A stretch of DNA of 60,639 nt from Acidobacteriota bacterium (GTDB lineage Bacteria > Acidobacteriota > Blastocatellia > Pyrinomonadales > Pyrinomonadaceae): NCBI GenBank assembly GCA_020199775.1, contig JAIVJZ010000011.1, forward strand, positions 1-60,639, in the 5' to 3' direction. The position numbers and the translations under genes were made by a program. Every line of letters starts with the position of its first letter. The stretch's first letter is position 1. The notes below the pieces were generated by a model. The model had not been told where the DNA came from and did not search any database. It saw nothing but the letters and a program-made list of their open reading frames with translations. This document shows, piece after piece, positions 1 to 8,758 of this stretch.

Positions 1-123
1 AGGCGGCAATCAGGTTGCACCTATGGGAGGCCACTGACACTGAAGCACCTTGGGAAAGATTAATTAGCGACAAGAACGTAGGAGTGGATTTCAACATAGT
101 GATGACGCCTCAAAGTTCCATGG
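1..123. repeat. Terminal direct repeat (circular join), first copy
   Basis: These 123 bases are identical to 60517-60639. A reading frame continues without a break through both copies, so the repeat is best read as the overlap of a circular assembly. The unique circle is 60,516 bp. A true 123-bp terminal duplication of a linear molecule is the less likely alternative. Confidence 0.93.
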
Positions 124-1379
124 GAGGCGTCAACCTAAATCTAATCTGGCGGTTCGATCAAATCAGAAGGAAGCTTAAAGGGCGGTCGGATGCTCGACTT
201 GCTTCACCGTCCAAGCTCTCAGTATTAAACTATGAATTCCTCGACCGCTGGTACCCGGGATGGCGGCGGTGGTGCAGCAGCGCCGCCGGTCTCATCGGCC
301 TCCCCTTTTCAGCTAACACTACGTTTCTGTGTGCTGACAGCTCACATCTCGAAGCCTTATGTAAGAGCTTCTGGGTCGGGCAAGGGTTATTGAAGGAGGA
401 TGAGACTGATCGCGGAAGCTTCTTCCCCTCCAGTTGGGAACTCTTACATGAGCTGCTCACGCGCCGCGGTGCCGGACATTACAAGAATGTCGGGGACGAC
501 TGGAGCGCCTTTGCGCTCGCCGAGGAGGGGCGGGGAATTTATTACGAGTGGATGAACGTGGTGCTAGCCAAAGGCGGGGGGGACCTTGAAATCGTTGAAG
601 GAGATGTGGTGACTGATCTGCTTCTACAAGAGCAACAAACGGAGGAAGGAACTAGGTTGTTTCTTGACATCGCAGCGGCGGCGTATAAAAACCGTCTGGA
701 CATGACGGATGTTCAAGAACTCTATGCCACGCGTAAGCTTGCTTTATACGTGGCATGGTCTGACTCATTTCGTTTTGATCGGGAAAATGGTTCCGGGTTT
801 ATACGGCCCGCAGATGTGAAGCCTCGCCGTCAGTCCGAAGGTAAAAATTATGAGCCGGATAAAATCCGGCTCGGGATGATTCCGAGAGACATGCGTTTCG
901 ACCGCCAGCCGCTGGTTGCCGGCTGGACAATGATTTTCCCCAAAAGTGATCTGGCTAAGAATGACATCAATTCTGACGAAGAACGGTTGGAACAGGCCAT
1001 TACTTTCGCCGAGCTGTTCTTAGACCCCGAAGCACAAGAAGAACTGCTGAGCAGAGGGTTCCCCTCGCCCTGCCTTCCGGTCATAGAGAAACAGCTTCAG
1101 TCGGTTTCTGAGGCCAACGCGTGGGCTGGTAAAGGGGCGCAGGATCAGAGTCACACCGATATGTTCTGGCGCAACTACAAGGTCTTCCTGAAATCTCAGC
1201 AGGCCGCGCTGAGAAACGGCCACTGGGTTCATTCCACGCCAAACTCCCCCGAGATAATTGACTTAATCAGCAACCGGCTACGACAGGTTGTTGAGGAGCA
1301 CCGGATCCTGAACGACAAAAATATAGCGGACATATTTGGGGACCTTGTGGAAGAAATTAACACGCTGGCGAAGGGGTGA
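1..1379 (+). CDS. KGGVGR ATPase / solute-binding-like fusion, 3' part (SBP-like domain)
   Basis: This is the continuation of the gene that starts at 59316. Joined across the circle it is 860 codons (859 aa), and this part encodes roughly residues 400-859. The segment has the layout of a family-1 extracellular sugar-binding protein: an early GLPFSANTTF stretch (like GLPYSANT in that family), PSSWELL, a GG-containing hinge region, RKLALYVAW, then AGWTMIFPKSD and FLDPEAQEELL near the end. It has no signal peptide, because it follows a cytoplasmic ATPase domain. It therefore probably acts inside the cell, sensing a ligand or contacting the neighbouring transporter. A start at TTG 15 is an artefact of where the circle was opened. 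A free SBP gene follows at 1492. The domain call is by pattern and has not been checked with a profile search. Confidence 0.8.
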   Translation, partial: AAIRLHLWEATDTEAPWERLISDKNVGVDFNIVMTPQSSMGGVNLNLIWRFDQIRRKLKGRSDARLASPSKLSVLNYEFLDRWYPGWRRWCSSAAGLIGLPFSANTTFLCADSSHLEALCKSFWVGQGLLKEDETDRGSFFPSSWELLHELLTRRGAGHYKNVGDDWSAFALAEEGRGIYYEWMNVVLAKGGGDLEIVEGDVVTDLLLQEQQTEEGTRLFLDIAAAAYKNRLDMTDVQELYATRKLALYVAWSDSFRFDRENGSGFIRPADVKPRRQSEGKNYEPDKIRLGMIPRDMRFDRQPLVAGWTMIFPKSDLAKNDINSDEERLEQAITFAELFLDPEAQEELLSRGFPSPCLPVIEKQLQSVSEANAWAGKGAQDQSHTDMFWRNYKVFLKSQQAALRNGHWVHSTPNSPEIIDLISNRLRQVVEEHRILNDKNIADIFGDLVEEINTLAKG

Positions 1380-1491
1380 GAGAAGGGGAATAATGGAGCT
1401 TCTCTGACGGGGCAGCCGGCATGGCGGGTTAGTTTATCTCCGCTGAAAAGGGAGCACGGCAGCGGAGACTTGTCCGACAAAGGAGATTGGT

Positions 1492-2853
1492 ATGAATAAG
1501 AAAGTAGTCATCACCATCGCCGTCCTCCTCTTGGTGATAGTCACGGCATTCTTGCTGGTACGGAAATCTACGCCCACGTCCGGCGCCGTCACCATAAACG
1601 TGATCGGCGAGGACTATTCACCAATGCAGGGGCTCGAAAAGATTAAAGGCGACTTCACCCAAGAGACCGGCATTAACGTCGTGATCTCGAAGTTTGATGC
1701 AGAGACGCTCCGCAAGAAGAGTATCGGAGACTTCCAAGCCAGCGCGACTAACTACGACGTCATCATGGGAGCTTTTTACGATTCGGGACTCTTCGCCTCT
1801 AACCAGTGGGTGCTTAATATCAGCCAGTCCCTTGAGCGGCAGGGGTGGCGAGACCCGGCTGTAGACCTGAACAACTTCTCAGAGCCTATTCTCAACCTTT
1901 GCTGCCGCTACAGGAATCAACTGTACGCTTTACCCTGTTCGGCCCAGAGTATGTATCTCTGGTATCGGAAAGACCTCTTTGAGAATAACCTTGAGAGAGA
2001 GGCTTTTAAGAAAAAATATGGCTATGAGCTGCCGTCGCCTACGGCGCAACGTTCCATGACGTGGAGTCACTACAAAGATGTCGCAGAGTTCTTCACGCGG
2101 CCCAAAGGTGCGAAAGTAGCGGGGCAGACTCTTGAGCAGCCACTGTTCGGCACCGTGATGCAAGCGAAGAACCACGTAGCTCTCTGGTTTGAGTTTAATA
2201 ATTTCCTTCACTCCTTCGGGGGACGATTCGTCGGCACTGACGGGAAAACGGTCGAGATAGACTCGCCGCCCGCAAAGGCTGCCCTGGACTACTACATCGG
2301 GTTAAAAAAGTTCTCCCCGCCGGGGACACTGAACTATACGTGGGACGAGGCTCTGGCTGCATTCCAGAATAGTCAGATCGCCATGGCCATCATGTGGAGC
2401 GATTCCATTTCCGCGGTCGAAGACCCTAATAGCAGCCGCGTGTCTGGAAAGGTGGGTTATGCCGCAAACCCAACGCTCGACGGGGGTGAGCCGGGTTCTG
2501 TGTTTGGTGGGTGGGGACTTTTTGTCAACGCGAAAAGCGCACACCCGCAGGAGGCGGTGCGGTTCATTCAGTGGGCCAATCGCCCGGACGTGCAAATCAA
2601 ATGGGCCAAAGTGGGGGGAATTCCGGCCACGCTATCGACCTATACTTCAGCGGACTATGCTTCAATTCCAGGCGCGCAAGCTCACCTCGAATCGCTTAAA
2701 CATTTGATAGGGTGGTCAACCGATCCGTATAGCGCGAGGATGATCGAAGTCGGGCAAAACACATTAGCCAGAGCCGTCGCCGGAGAAGTGAGTTCGGACC
2801 AGGCCCTGCGTGAGCTGGCGGCTCGGATTCGCGAGGTCACCGCGCAACAGTAG
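1492..2853 (+). CDS. ABC transporter solute-binding protein, family 1
   Basis: This 453-aa protein should bind the substrate of the ABC transporter encoded just downstream. Residues 4-23 form one hydrophobic segment preceded by lysines. There is no lipobox cysteine, so it is either secreted or held by an uncleaved anchor. The mature part reads as a CUT1 sugar-binding protein: an N-terminal lobe with a YDVIMGAFYDSG stretch, LPCSAQSMYLWYRKDLF (the usual LP-x-S/D-xxxLYYRKDLF element), SMTWSHYKDVAEF, AMAIMWSDS, FGGWGLFVN and QEAVRFIQW. The start is supported by AAAGGAG 7 bases upstream of the ATG. It follows the ATPase/SBP fusion by 112 bp and precedes two permease genes, so it is likely in the same operon. 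The ligand cannot be inferred. Confidence 0.88.
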   Translation: MNKKVVITIAVLLLVIVTAFLLVRKSTPTSGAVTINVIGEDYSPMQGLEKIKGDFTQETGINVVISKFDAETLRKKSIGDFQASATNYDVIMGAFYDSGLFASNQWVLNISQSLERQGWRDPAVDLNNFSEPILNLCCRYRNQLYALPCSAQSMYLWYRKDLFENNLEREAFKKKYGYELPSPTAQRSMTWSHYKDVAEFFTRPKGAKVAGQTLEQPLFGTVMQAKNHVALWFEFNNFLHSFGGRFVGTDGKTVEIDSPPAKAALDYYIGLKKFSPPGTLNYTWDEALAAFQNSQIAMAIMWSDSISAVEDPNSSRVSGKVGYAANPTLDGGEPGSVFGGWGLFVNAKSAHPQEAVRFIQWANRPDVQIKWAKVGGIPATLSTYTSADYASIPGAQAHLESLKHLIGWSTDPYSARMIEVGQNTLARAVAGEVSSDQALRELAARIREVTAQQ

Positions 2854-2988
2854 TATCGTAAGCCCGACCTAGCTCCACAAATCGCGGCGGGACCGGTGGG
2901 GAGCCATACAGGAGCTGTCAGGCAGGCCAGACGTTTATCTAAAGGTGTTAGAGAGTCAATGGTCTAGGTGTGTAATTAGAGATGTAAG

Positions 2989-3894
2989 ATGCCACAGTCT
3001 TTAGGAATCGGCCCCCGCGTAACGGGACTGTTGGTCGCGCTTCTGCTGGCGTTCTTTCTGATGGTCCCCTTCATAGGCACAGTTTGGAAGAGCCTCCTTC
3101 AGCTCGACCCGGCGCGCCCGAGCACATACGGCCAGTTCGTCGGAGTCGATAATTACCGGACCCTTCTCACGAAGGAACCAGAGTTTAGAACTAGCCTCTC
3201 TGTCTCGCTGAGATTTGTTCTTATCGCACTCGTCCAGTGCTTCCTGGCCTTTCTGCTTGCGGTGCTGTTCAGGGTCCTCTGGCCGCATCGCCTGCCTCGC
3301 CTGCTGGTGTTGCTCCTGATATTTCCACTTCTGCTTTCGCCCACCCTCGTGGCTCTCATGGGCCGCCTTTTCCTGAACGACCAGATCGGCGTTATTACGA
3401 GACTGTTGAAAGGGCTTCACCTGCTTGGGGCAGATGGTGCGCCGCTCGGAAATGCGGGAGGGGTATGGCTCTGGGTTTCCGTGATAGATGCGTGGCAGTG
3501 GGTACCTTTTACCTCTCTTTTATTCTGGCTTTGCCTCAGGTTGATCCCCGTAAGACAGCTGGAAGCGGCGCGAGTTGATGGTATTGGAAATTGGCTCCTG
3601 CTGCGTTTCGTCATAATCCCCTATCTCTCGGTGCCTGTAACTGTAGTCATTTTATTCCGGCTGCTGGAGGCACTCAGGGCATACGATCTGCCCCAGGTGT
3701 TAACGGGCGGAGGTCCGGGAGTCTCAACCCTCACCACGAGCATTTACGCGGCACGGATAACATTTAACCAACAGAGGTTTGGGGTTGGAGCCGCACACCT
3801 TGTGCTGATTGAGGTCTGTGCCTACGCGCTGATTGTAATCTTGGCGAGTAACGTCAAGAGTCTGCGCGGGGTGCTTAGGAGGAAGTCAGGATGA
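2989..3894 (+). CDS. ABC transporter permease (CUT1, MalF-like)
   Basis: This 301-aa inner-membrane permease subunit has about six hydrophobic segments, starting at residues 10-30. It carries the cytoplasmic EAA loop (EAARVDGIGNWLLL, around residue 195) that docks on the ATPase. The later segment LRAYDLPQVLTGGGPG matches the conserved MalF/UgpA element F-x-x-x-xxxTxGGPG. The start ATG 2989 lies 135 bp after the solute-binding gene. Its stop overlaps the next permease start by 4 bp (ATGA), showing translational coupling. It should form a heterodimer with the 3891 product. The substrate is probably a carbohydrate or similar small polar molecule by family, but this is inference. Confidence 0.92.
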   Translation: MPQSLGIGPRVTGLLVALLLAFFLMVPFIGTVWKSLLQLDPARPSTYGQFVGVDNYRTLLTKEPEFRTSLSVSLRFVLIALVQCFLAFLLAVLFRVLWPHRLPRLLVLLLIFPLLLSPTLVALMGRLFLNDQIGVITRLLKGLHLLGADGAPLGNAGGVWLWVSVIDAWQWVPFTSLLFWLCLRLIPVRQLEAARVDGIGNWLLLRFVIIPYLSVPVTVVILFRLLEALRAYDLPQVLTGGGPGVSTLTTSIYAARITFNQQRFGVGAAHLVLIEVCAYALIVILASNVKSLRGVLRRKSG

Positions 3895-4730
3895 GAATAA
3901 GGGAGCGACATTTAAAAATTCTCAGGGCCGTCACCGTCGCAATCACGGCCGTCATTATCCTGTTGCCCGTAGTGTGGTTCATCCTGATCGGTGTGATTAA
4001 TTATGACGCCGTATTGAGGGGGAGCCCCCGCCTAGCGGATTTTACCCTTGAACATTATCGGAAATTATCTGCGCGCGTGCCGGTCTCGGGAATTATCCTG
4101 GACACAGCCTTCCTGGCGTTGTTGAGTTCGATTTTTGCCGCGTTGCTGGCCGTCCCCAGCGCATATGTGATCTCGCGGGGGGACGGGAAATTGTTTAATC
4201 AGCTATACACCATCTCCCTGACGGTGTGGCTGGTGCCGCCAGTCGCACTAAGCCTGCAAGTCTACTTTTGGTTTATTCAACTGGGGCTGTATGACGAGTT
4301 CGGCGGGCTCTTAGTACTGTACAGCGTGATCGGCACGACACTGATTATATTACTGCTCACTCCCTTCCTTGATCGCATCCCGAAGCAACTTGACGAGGCC
4401 GCTTGGGTCGATGGTCTACAAGGCTTTGGCGCGCTGTGGCACATCCACCTGCCGGCCGTAAGCCACCTCCTTTTGGGTGCCTCCATGCTGTGCTTTGTCC
4501 GCTCCTGGAACGAACTCCTTTTCGCCGGTCTCCTCACAAACGTTCGCGTGCGCACCATGCCCGTGGCTATCCTCTCTATGGTTACCGGAAGTCATATCGA
4601 GTGGGGCCAGATTGCCGCACTCGGAACGCTTGCTCTTATACCTGCTCCTCTCGCCCTGGCTTTCTTCTTAGCTTCGGGCGTCTTCAAGCAGGGGAGGAGA
4701 AGAGCGTCGCGGGGAGGCGTAAGCAGATGA
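3891..4730 (+). CDS. ABC transporter permease (CUT1, MalG-like)
   Basis: This 279-aa inner-membrane permease is the second half of the transmembrane channel. An N-terminal hydrophobic segment lies at about residues 9-33. The EAA loop reads EAAWVDGLQGFGALWHIHLP (around residues 167-186), and the segment before it (LLLTPFLDRIPKQLDEAAW) has the usual MalG form. ATGA overlaps at both ends (with 3894 upstream and 4727 downstream) tie it to one operon of transporter subunits. The N-terminal NPxTTL-type periplasmic part is short, as in minimal CUT1 permeases. I am confident of the family. The substrate is unknown. Confidence 0.92.
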   Translation: MRIRERHLKILRAVTVAITAVIILLPVVWFILIGVINYDAVLRGSPRLADFTLEHYRKLSARVPVSGIILDTAFLALLSSIFAALLAVPSAYVISRGDGKLFNQLYTISLTVWLVPPVALSLQVYFWFIQLGLYDEFGGLLVLYSVIGTTLIILLLTPFLDRIPKQLDEAAWVDGLQGFGALWHIHLPAVSHLLLGASMLCFVRSWNELLFAGLLTNVRVRTMPVAILSMVTGSHIEWGQIAALGTLALIPAPLALAFFLASGVFKQGRRRASRGGVSR

Positions 4731-5833
4731 CCGTGCGGCTTGAAGCCATTCAAAAACGTTTCGACGAACGAGCGGTGCTCAAGGACATAAGCTGTGAATT
4801 CCCGGATGGGCAGATCTCTACTGTGTTAGGGGTTTCTGGTTGCGGGAAGACAACTCTGCTGCGCATCATCGCCGGGTTGGAAGAACCTGACGAGGGGGCG
4901 GTGTACATCGGAGCCGAGAACGTGACTCGGACTCCTCCCCAGCAGAGAAACCTCGGCATGGTCTTTCAGGACCTCGCCCTATACTCCCATCTTACGGTTC
5001 AGTCAAACCTACTGATGCCGCTTTTGGCGAGGGGCGTCGATAAGGAACTCGCCCTGAAGAAAGTTGAAAAGATGGCTCACCGGTTCGGGATCGGCTCATT
5101 CCTAACCCGGCGCGCCTCATCCCTGAGCGGCGGTGAAGCACAGCGACTGGCGCTTGGGCGCGCAATAATCCGGGAACCTAAAGTGATGCTGCTCGATGAG
5201 CCGTTCAGCCATCTCGACGCGCCGTTACAGCGCGAAGCCAGGCAGTTTATCTTCTCAGAGCTGCGCGCTGCGGAAACCACAGCTGTCCTCGTAACTCACA
5301 ATCATCAGGACGCGCAGGAGGCAGGCGGAAAGGTTGTGTTTATGGACCAGGGGCGCATTGTCCAAAGTGGGGCATGGGAGGATTTGTACAGGCGACCGGT
5401 TACCCCACGTGTGGCCAAAGTGGTATCGTTTCTCGAACCGTTATCGATTCAGGGCGTTGTAAAAAAGGTCGATAACCGCCTGATCTTCTGGAGCGAAACT
5501 TTGGGACTTAACCTCGATGTCAATTCACGCCTCGCTGCTGTCTGGGATGGTGATGAGGGAACGTGCTCCATCTTATTCCGGCCAGAGGATTTGGTAGCTA
5601 AAAACGTCGAGTTGGTAGATAAGTCTGATGTAATAGCGGGGAGCGTAGTTTCCACTTTTTTACAGGGGTCGATGCGCTTTTGCAGGCTTTCACATCATTC
5701 AGGACTGATCGTAGATGCTGTTTGTGGTGATGACGTGCGAGTAGGGCAGGATACGCGCTTAGCCGTCTGGATGGGCGGCGTGCGCCAACTACTTATCTGG
5801 CGAGATCCGACCGAAGAAAAGAATCCCGCATAA
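4727..5833 (+). CDS. ABC transporter ATP-binding protein (MalK/UgpC type)
   Basis: I place the start at ATG 4727, which overlaps the permease stop by 4 bp; an open frame upstream to 4403 is not needed. The 368-aa product has Walker A GVSGCGKTT (about residues 37-45), Q-loop VFQDLALYSHLTV, signature LSGGEAQRLALGRA, Walker B VMLLDEPFSHLDA and the H-loop VLVTHNHQ. The C-terminal third (after about residue 235) is the TOBE/regulatory region found in MalK-type subunits; FRPEDL is visible there. It powers import through the two adjacent permeases. All catalytic motifs are intact, so the transporter is expected to be functional. Confidence 0.94.
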   Translation: MTVRLEAIQKRFDERAVLKDISCEFPDGQISTVLGVSGCGKTTLLRIIAGLEEPDEGAVYIGAENVTRTPPQQRNLGMVFQDLALYSHLTVQSNLLMPLLARGVDKELALKKVEKMAHRFGIGSFLTRRASSLSGGEAQRLALGRAIIREPKVMLLDEPFSHLDAPLQREARQFIFSELRAAETTAVLVTHNHQDAQEAGGKVVFMDQGRIVQSGAWEDLYRRPVTPRVAKVVSFLEPLSIQGVVKKVDNRLIFWSETLGLNLDVNSRLAAVWDGDEGTCSILFRPEDLVAKNVELVDKSDVIAGSVVSTFLQGSMRFCRLSHHSGLIVDAVCGDDVRVGQDTRLAVWMGGVRQLLIWRDPTEEKNPA

Positions 5834-5889
5834 CCCAGTGCTTATGATCGGGTATTTAATAATTCATTAAGTGCCGATGAACTACAGAT

Positions 5890-7158
5890 ATGTCTACGGA
5901 TAAATCCACAAATCAGGTTAGCCTTTTACCGCATTGTGTTCCTTGCAAGTCGCAGTGCTGTCGCTATAGTTCCCCTATCTTGGACAAGACAGAACGTGAC
6001 TATATCGTGGACACGACCGGTAATGATTACTTTGTCGTGGTCGAGACGCCCGAGGGCAGTTATTTCGTAATCGGGCGGAAGCCGGATGGTTCGTTACGTG
6101 ATTTGGAAACCGAGCCCTGTAGCTTCCTCACTCCTGCCGGCGCATGTTCAATTCAGCACATTAAACCCCTCGACTGCCGGGCGTATCCGCTGAGAGCAGT
6201 TCCACAGGTAAACGGCACCTTGTCCTGGCACATCCATCGCGCCTGTCCGGCTGTGGGATTCCTCTCCGAGAAGTTTTTGGAGGCGGCAGACCATTATGCG
6301 AGGCTATCGGCCAGCCGGTTCCCTCCGCACCTCTATGAAAATTGGCTGAAACGTTTTAGCTCTTGGACGCTTGAAAAGGACGCTGTTTTACGAGAGCGCG
6401 AGGAGGAAATCAGTGACCTGCGGTGGTGGCATGCTTTTTTTGCCGATGGCTTCGAGAGTTTCTTCCCCGGACAACAGGACGAGCAGGAATCCTTACAGAT
6501 TGCCACTGCTTTAGGTGCTCTGGCCGAACTGCGTAATAACTCCAACGTGTTAGAGTTGGCCGGCAGAAGGGCCTGGCTCTCGCACGCTTCGGCCAGGTCA
6601 GACACCTGCACTGTGACAGCCTATTTCGGCAATCCCTCTCCGGCAGAAAATGATGCGCATGGGTACAAGAAAGGGGGCCGCCCGCCCTCAATTTGCGCCG
6701 ACTATAGACTCCTCCCGTTCGACGGGGAGATGTTTGAACTGGTGCTGGGTCATGAACTTTGCATCGGGCTCTGGCGCGATGAGCAAGAGGACCGCCGCGT
6801 ACTACAGGAGGTGAAAAGAGTACTGCGTGATACCGGCACTTTCGTGCTGAGCCTCCCTAACCTCGAATATTGTGTCCGAGAGGAGCTATGCGATAAGACG
6901 CTGATAGTTAGCGGCAAGACTTGGGGAATCAGCAACTATTTCGATCCGGAGTCCCGGCGCTGGATTCAACACCGAACGCGCAAGGATCAGGATGGCAACA
7001 GCGTTACAAAAGCGTCCAATTGTCGTTTGTACACGTGGCCGGAGTTAAGCTCCCTGCTCCGGGCCGCGGGGTTCAAGACCGCAGCCGTCTACGGCGGGTT
7101 GGACGGCTCCAAACTCTCAATCCGCTCTCAGAAGATGGTCGTACTCGCGCGAGCCTAA
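5890..7158 (+). CDS. YkgJ-type cysteine cluster protein fused to a degenerate methyltransferase-like domain
   Basis: This 422-aa protein has two parts. Residues 15-130 carry the CxxCxxxCC pattern (HCVPCKSQCC) plus further cysteines (CSFLTPAGACSI, LDCRAYP), the layout of the YkgJ/UPF0153 metal-binding family, which usually holds zinc or iron-sulfur. Residues about 215-422 resemble a class I SAM methyltransferase: VLELAGRRAWLS stands where a glycine-rich VLELGCGTG motif is expected. It is followed by ADYRLLPFDGEMFELVLGHEL, a LxEVKRVLRDTG segment and LSLPN. The SAM loop lacks the normal GxGxG, so activity is doubtful. It follows the ABC ATPase gene by 56 bp and is the last + strand gene of the cassette. 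A modification or metallocentre role is inference. Confidence 0.72.
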   Translation: MSTDKSTNQVSLLPHCVPCKSQCCRYSSPILDKTERDYIVDTTGNDYFVVVETPEGSYFVIGRKPDGSLRDLETEPCSFLTPAGACSIQHIKPLDCRAYPLRAVPQVNGTLSWHIHRACPAVGFLSEKFLEAADHYARLSASRFPPHLYENWLKRFSSWTLEKDAVLREREEEISDLRWWHAFFADGFESFFPGQQDEQESLQIATALGALAELRNNSNVLELAGRRAWLSHASARSDTCTVTAYFGNPSPAENDAHGYKKGGRPPSICADYRLLPFDGEMFELVLGHELCIGLWRDEQEDRRVLQEVKRVLRDTGTFVLSLPNLEYCVREELCDKTLIVSGKTWGISNYFDPESRRWIQHRTRKDQDGNSVTKASNCRLYTWPELSSLLRAAGFKTAAVYGGLDGSKLSIRSQKMVVLARA

Positions 7159-7240
7159 CCGGCCTATTGCAGCTACGGCTTGAAGAGCTATAACTTAACC
7201 AGCCGTGTCCCCGTGGTTAATCTAATGGCTTCTTACAGGG

Positions 7241-8758
7241 TTACTGCTCATTTGATTTGGCCGCTTCAAAGAAATTTTCCATCAAGTTGTTCCACTTTGT
7301 AATCGCCTCTTCTTTGGCCTTCTGTTCACAGGGCAGTCTCTGCTCTTCGTCGGCGTTACCTTCTGCAAGCAGGTGGTGGTCATGTGCAAAGTAGAAGTGC
7401 GGAGAGGATAAGAGTTCCCACCTCCAGCCCTTGGCCCGCTCTTCGGCCGGCTCATTTGCATACTGCGCCTCGATCCATGACGTGGAATCGGCGCGCAGCC
7501 CGGCTATGCCCGGATTCTCGTTTTCATTGTGCTGCGGGTACGAACGCCCGCAAAGACATCTGTACACATCCGGGCCCGACGTATAAAAAGCGTAAAGTAC
7601 GTCCCGTGAAGGTTTGCCCTCGTTCAGACAATCGAGAAGGATGGCATCCGACCCGGTTACTATGTCCGTATCTTCCCGTCGAAAGAGCGCATCTCGGTAT
7701 TTTAAAGAGCGATGGTTTCCGTCAGCGGCGAAATCAAAAAAGGCCGGTAACGCCTCACCGAGGAACGGATAAAAAAACGGCTTGAAAAGATATGAAGAGG
7801 GACCGGCGACGGATAGTTTCAGTAACTTCAGGTCCTGAGGGTCCCGCTCTATTGTGGCACCGAGACCGTGGAAATCGCTCTCAAGGTTTTCAAATTCATG
7901 ATGGAGCACTTCGCTCCAGACTTTTAACCCCGCATCAATTGCCCGCCAGTAAATGGTCCGCGCGCTCCTGTTCAGGCAGTCGAGAATGGCCTTAAATTGA
8001 AAGGCCCAGTCGTCATCAGTGGTCGTGCTCAAGGACCACCGCACTTCCTTCATCTCTTCAAAGGATGAGTTGTCATTGGTATACATCCAAGCCTGACGGC
8101 CTAATTTGAAATAGATGGAGGTCTGCAACATTCTCACGGAGAAGTCTTTAAGAAAAGATTTGAAATTATCGAACTCGGGTACTTCACGCGCACTCCTTTT
8201 ATACGTTTTGCAAACATTCACTTGAGGAATCCACAGGGACTCTTTACCGTCCCAGGTGGCCAATGGGTCTTTCCCGGCTGCAAGAGCGTCCGACTTCCTC
8301 TTCCAGAGGCCGAAGGACAGAGTCATACTGGCTGTCCCCTCCTTACAAAACCGCAAGGTTTCTGGTTGTAATCCGGCGAATTCCACATGCGCCATATAGA
8401 TCACACCTTCTCGATCAGTTCTCTCTCTCTCCCTTCTGCTGAGGTCCTTGCGGCGGCCGTATGGTTTATCGTAGACACCTTCTGACGAATCTAAGAGCCT
8501 CCTGTATATCTGCCGACAGTAAGAGTCCAAAGAATCGTCCCACGAAGAACCTGCCAACTCTTTGCTAATGTCTATTAGCTCTTCAACATACTTTATAGGC
8601 GTGGTTTTCTGAGGCCGGTTTATTAAGGAGTCTAGAGTTCCATGAGTTGAAGGTTCTGAGGGGGGATCAATGATGGGACACCAGAAGACTGTAAGCTCTT
8701 CAGCAGCCTTGTACGCGTTCTGCAATGTCTGTTCGTCGTGAGGCGAATTTGTGGTCAA
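7241..8758 (-). CDS. Uncharacterised 505-aa protein
   Basis: I do not recognise this family. The start is TTG 8758, supported by GGAGA about 8 bases upstream and by a good - strand promoter at 8988-9016. The protein is acidic to neutral, without a signal peptide or clear membrane segments. Visible features are YGRRKDLSRRERERTDREG (about residues 98-116), a tryptophan- and phenylalanine-rich middle, a CLCGRSYPQHNENENPG loop, and a C-terminal stretch with HFYFAHDHHLLAE followed by an acidic/lysine helix. It converges with the YkgJ/methyltransferase gene and lies downstream of the radical SAM gene, but has its own promoter. Association with the cassette is by position only. Confidence 0.7.
   Translation of the reverse strand: MTTNSPHDEQTLQNAYKAAEELTVFWCPIIDPPSEPSTHGTLDSLINRPQKTTPIKYVEELIDISKELAGSSWDDSLDSYCRQIYRRLLDSSEGVYDKPYGRRKDLSRRERERTDREGVIYMAHVEFAGLQPETLRFCKEGTASMTLSFGLWKRKSDALAAGKDPLATWDGKESLWIPQVNVCKTYKRSAREVPEFDNFKSFLKDFSVRMLQTSIYFKLGRQAWMYTNDNSSFEEMKEVRWSLSTTTDDDWAFQFKAILDCLNRSARTIYWRAIDAGLKVWSEVLHHEFENLESDFHGLGATIERDPQDLKLLKLSVAGPSSYLFKPFFYPFLGEALPAFFDFAADGNHRSLKYRDALFRREDTDIVTGSDAILLDCLNEGKPSRDVLYAFYTSGPDVYRCLCGRSYPQHNENENPGIAGLRADSTSWIEAQYANEPAEERAKGWRWELLSSPHFYFAHDHHLLAEGNADEEQRLPCEQKAKEEAITKWNNLMENFFEAAKSNEQ

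Noticed and set aside
3001..3420. 139-aa - strand frame inside the permease gene
   Set aside because: Glutamine/lysine-rich shadow of a conserved permease.
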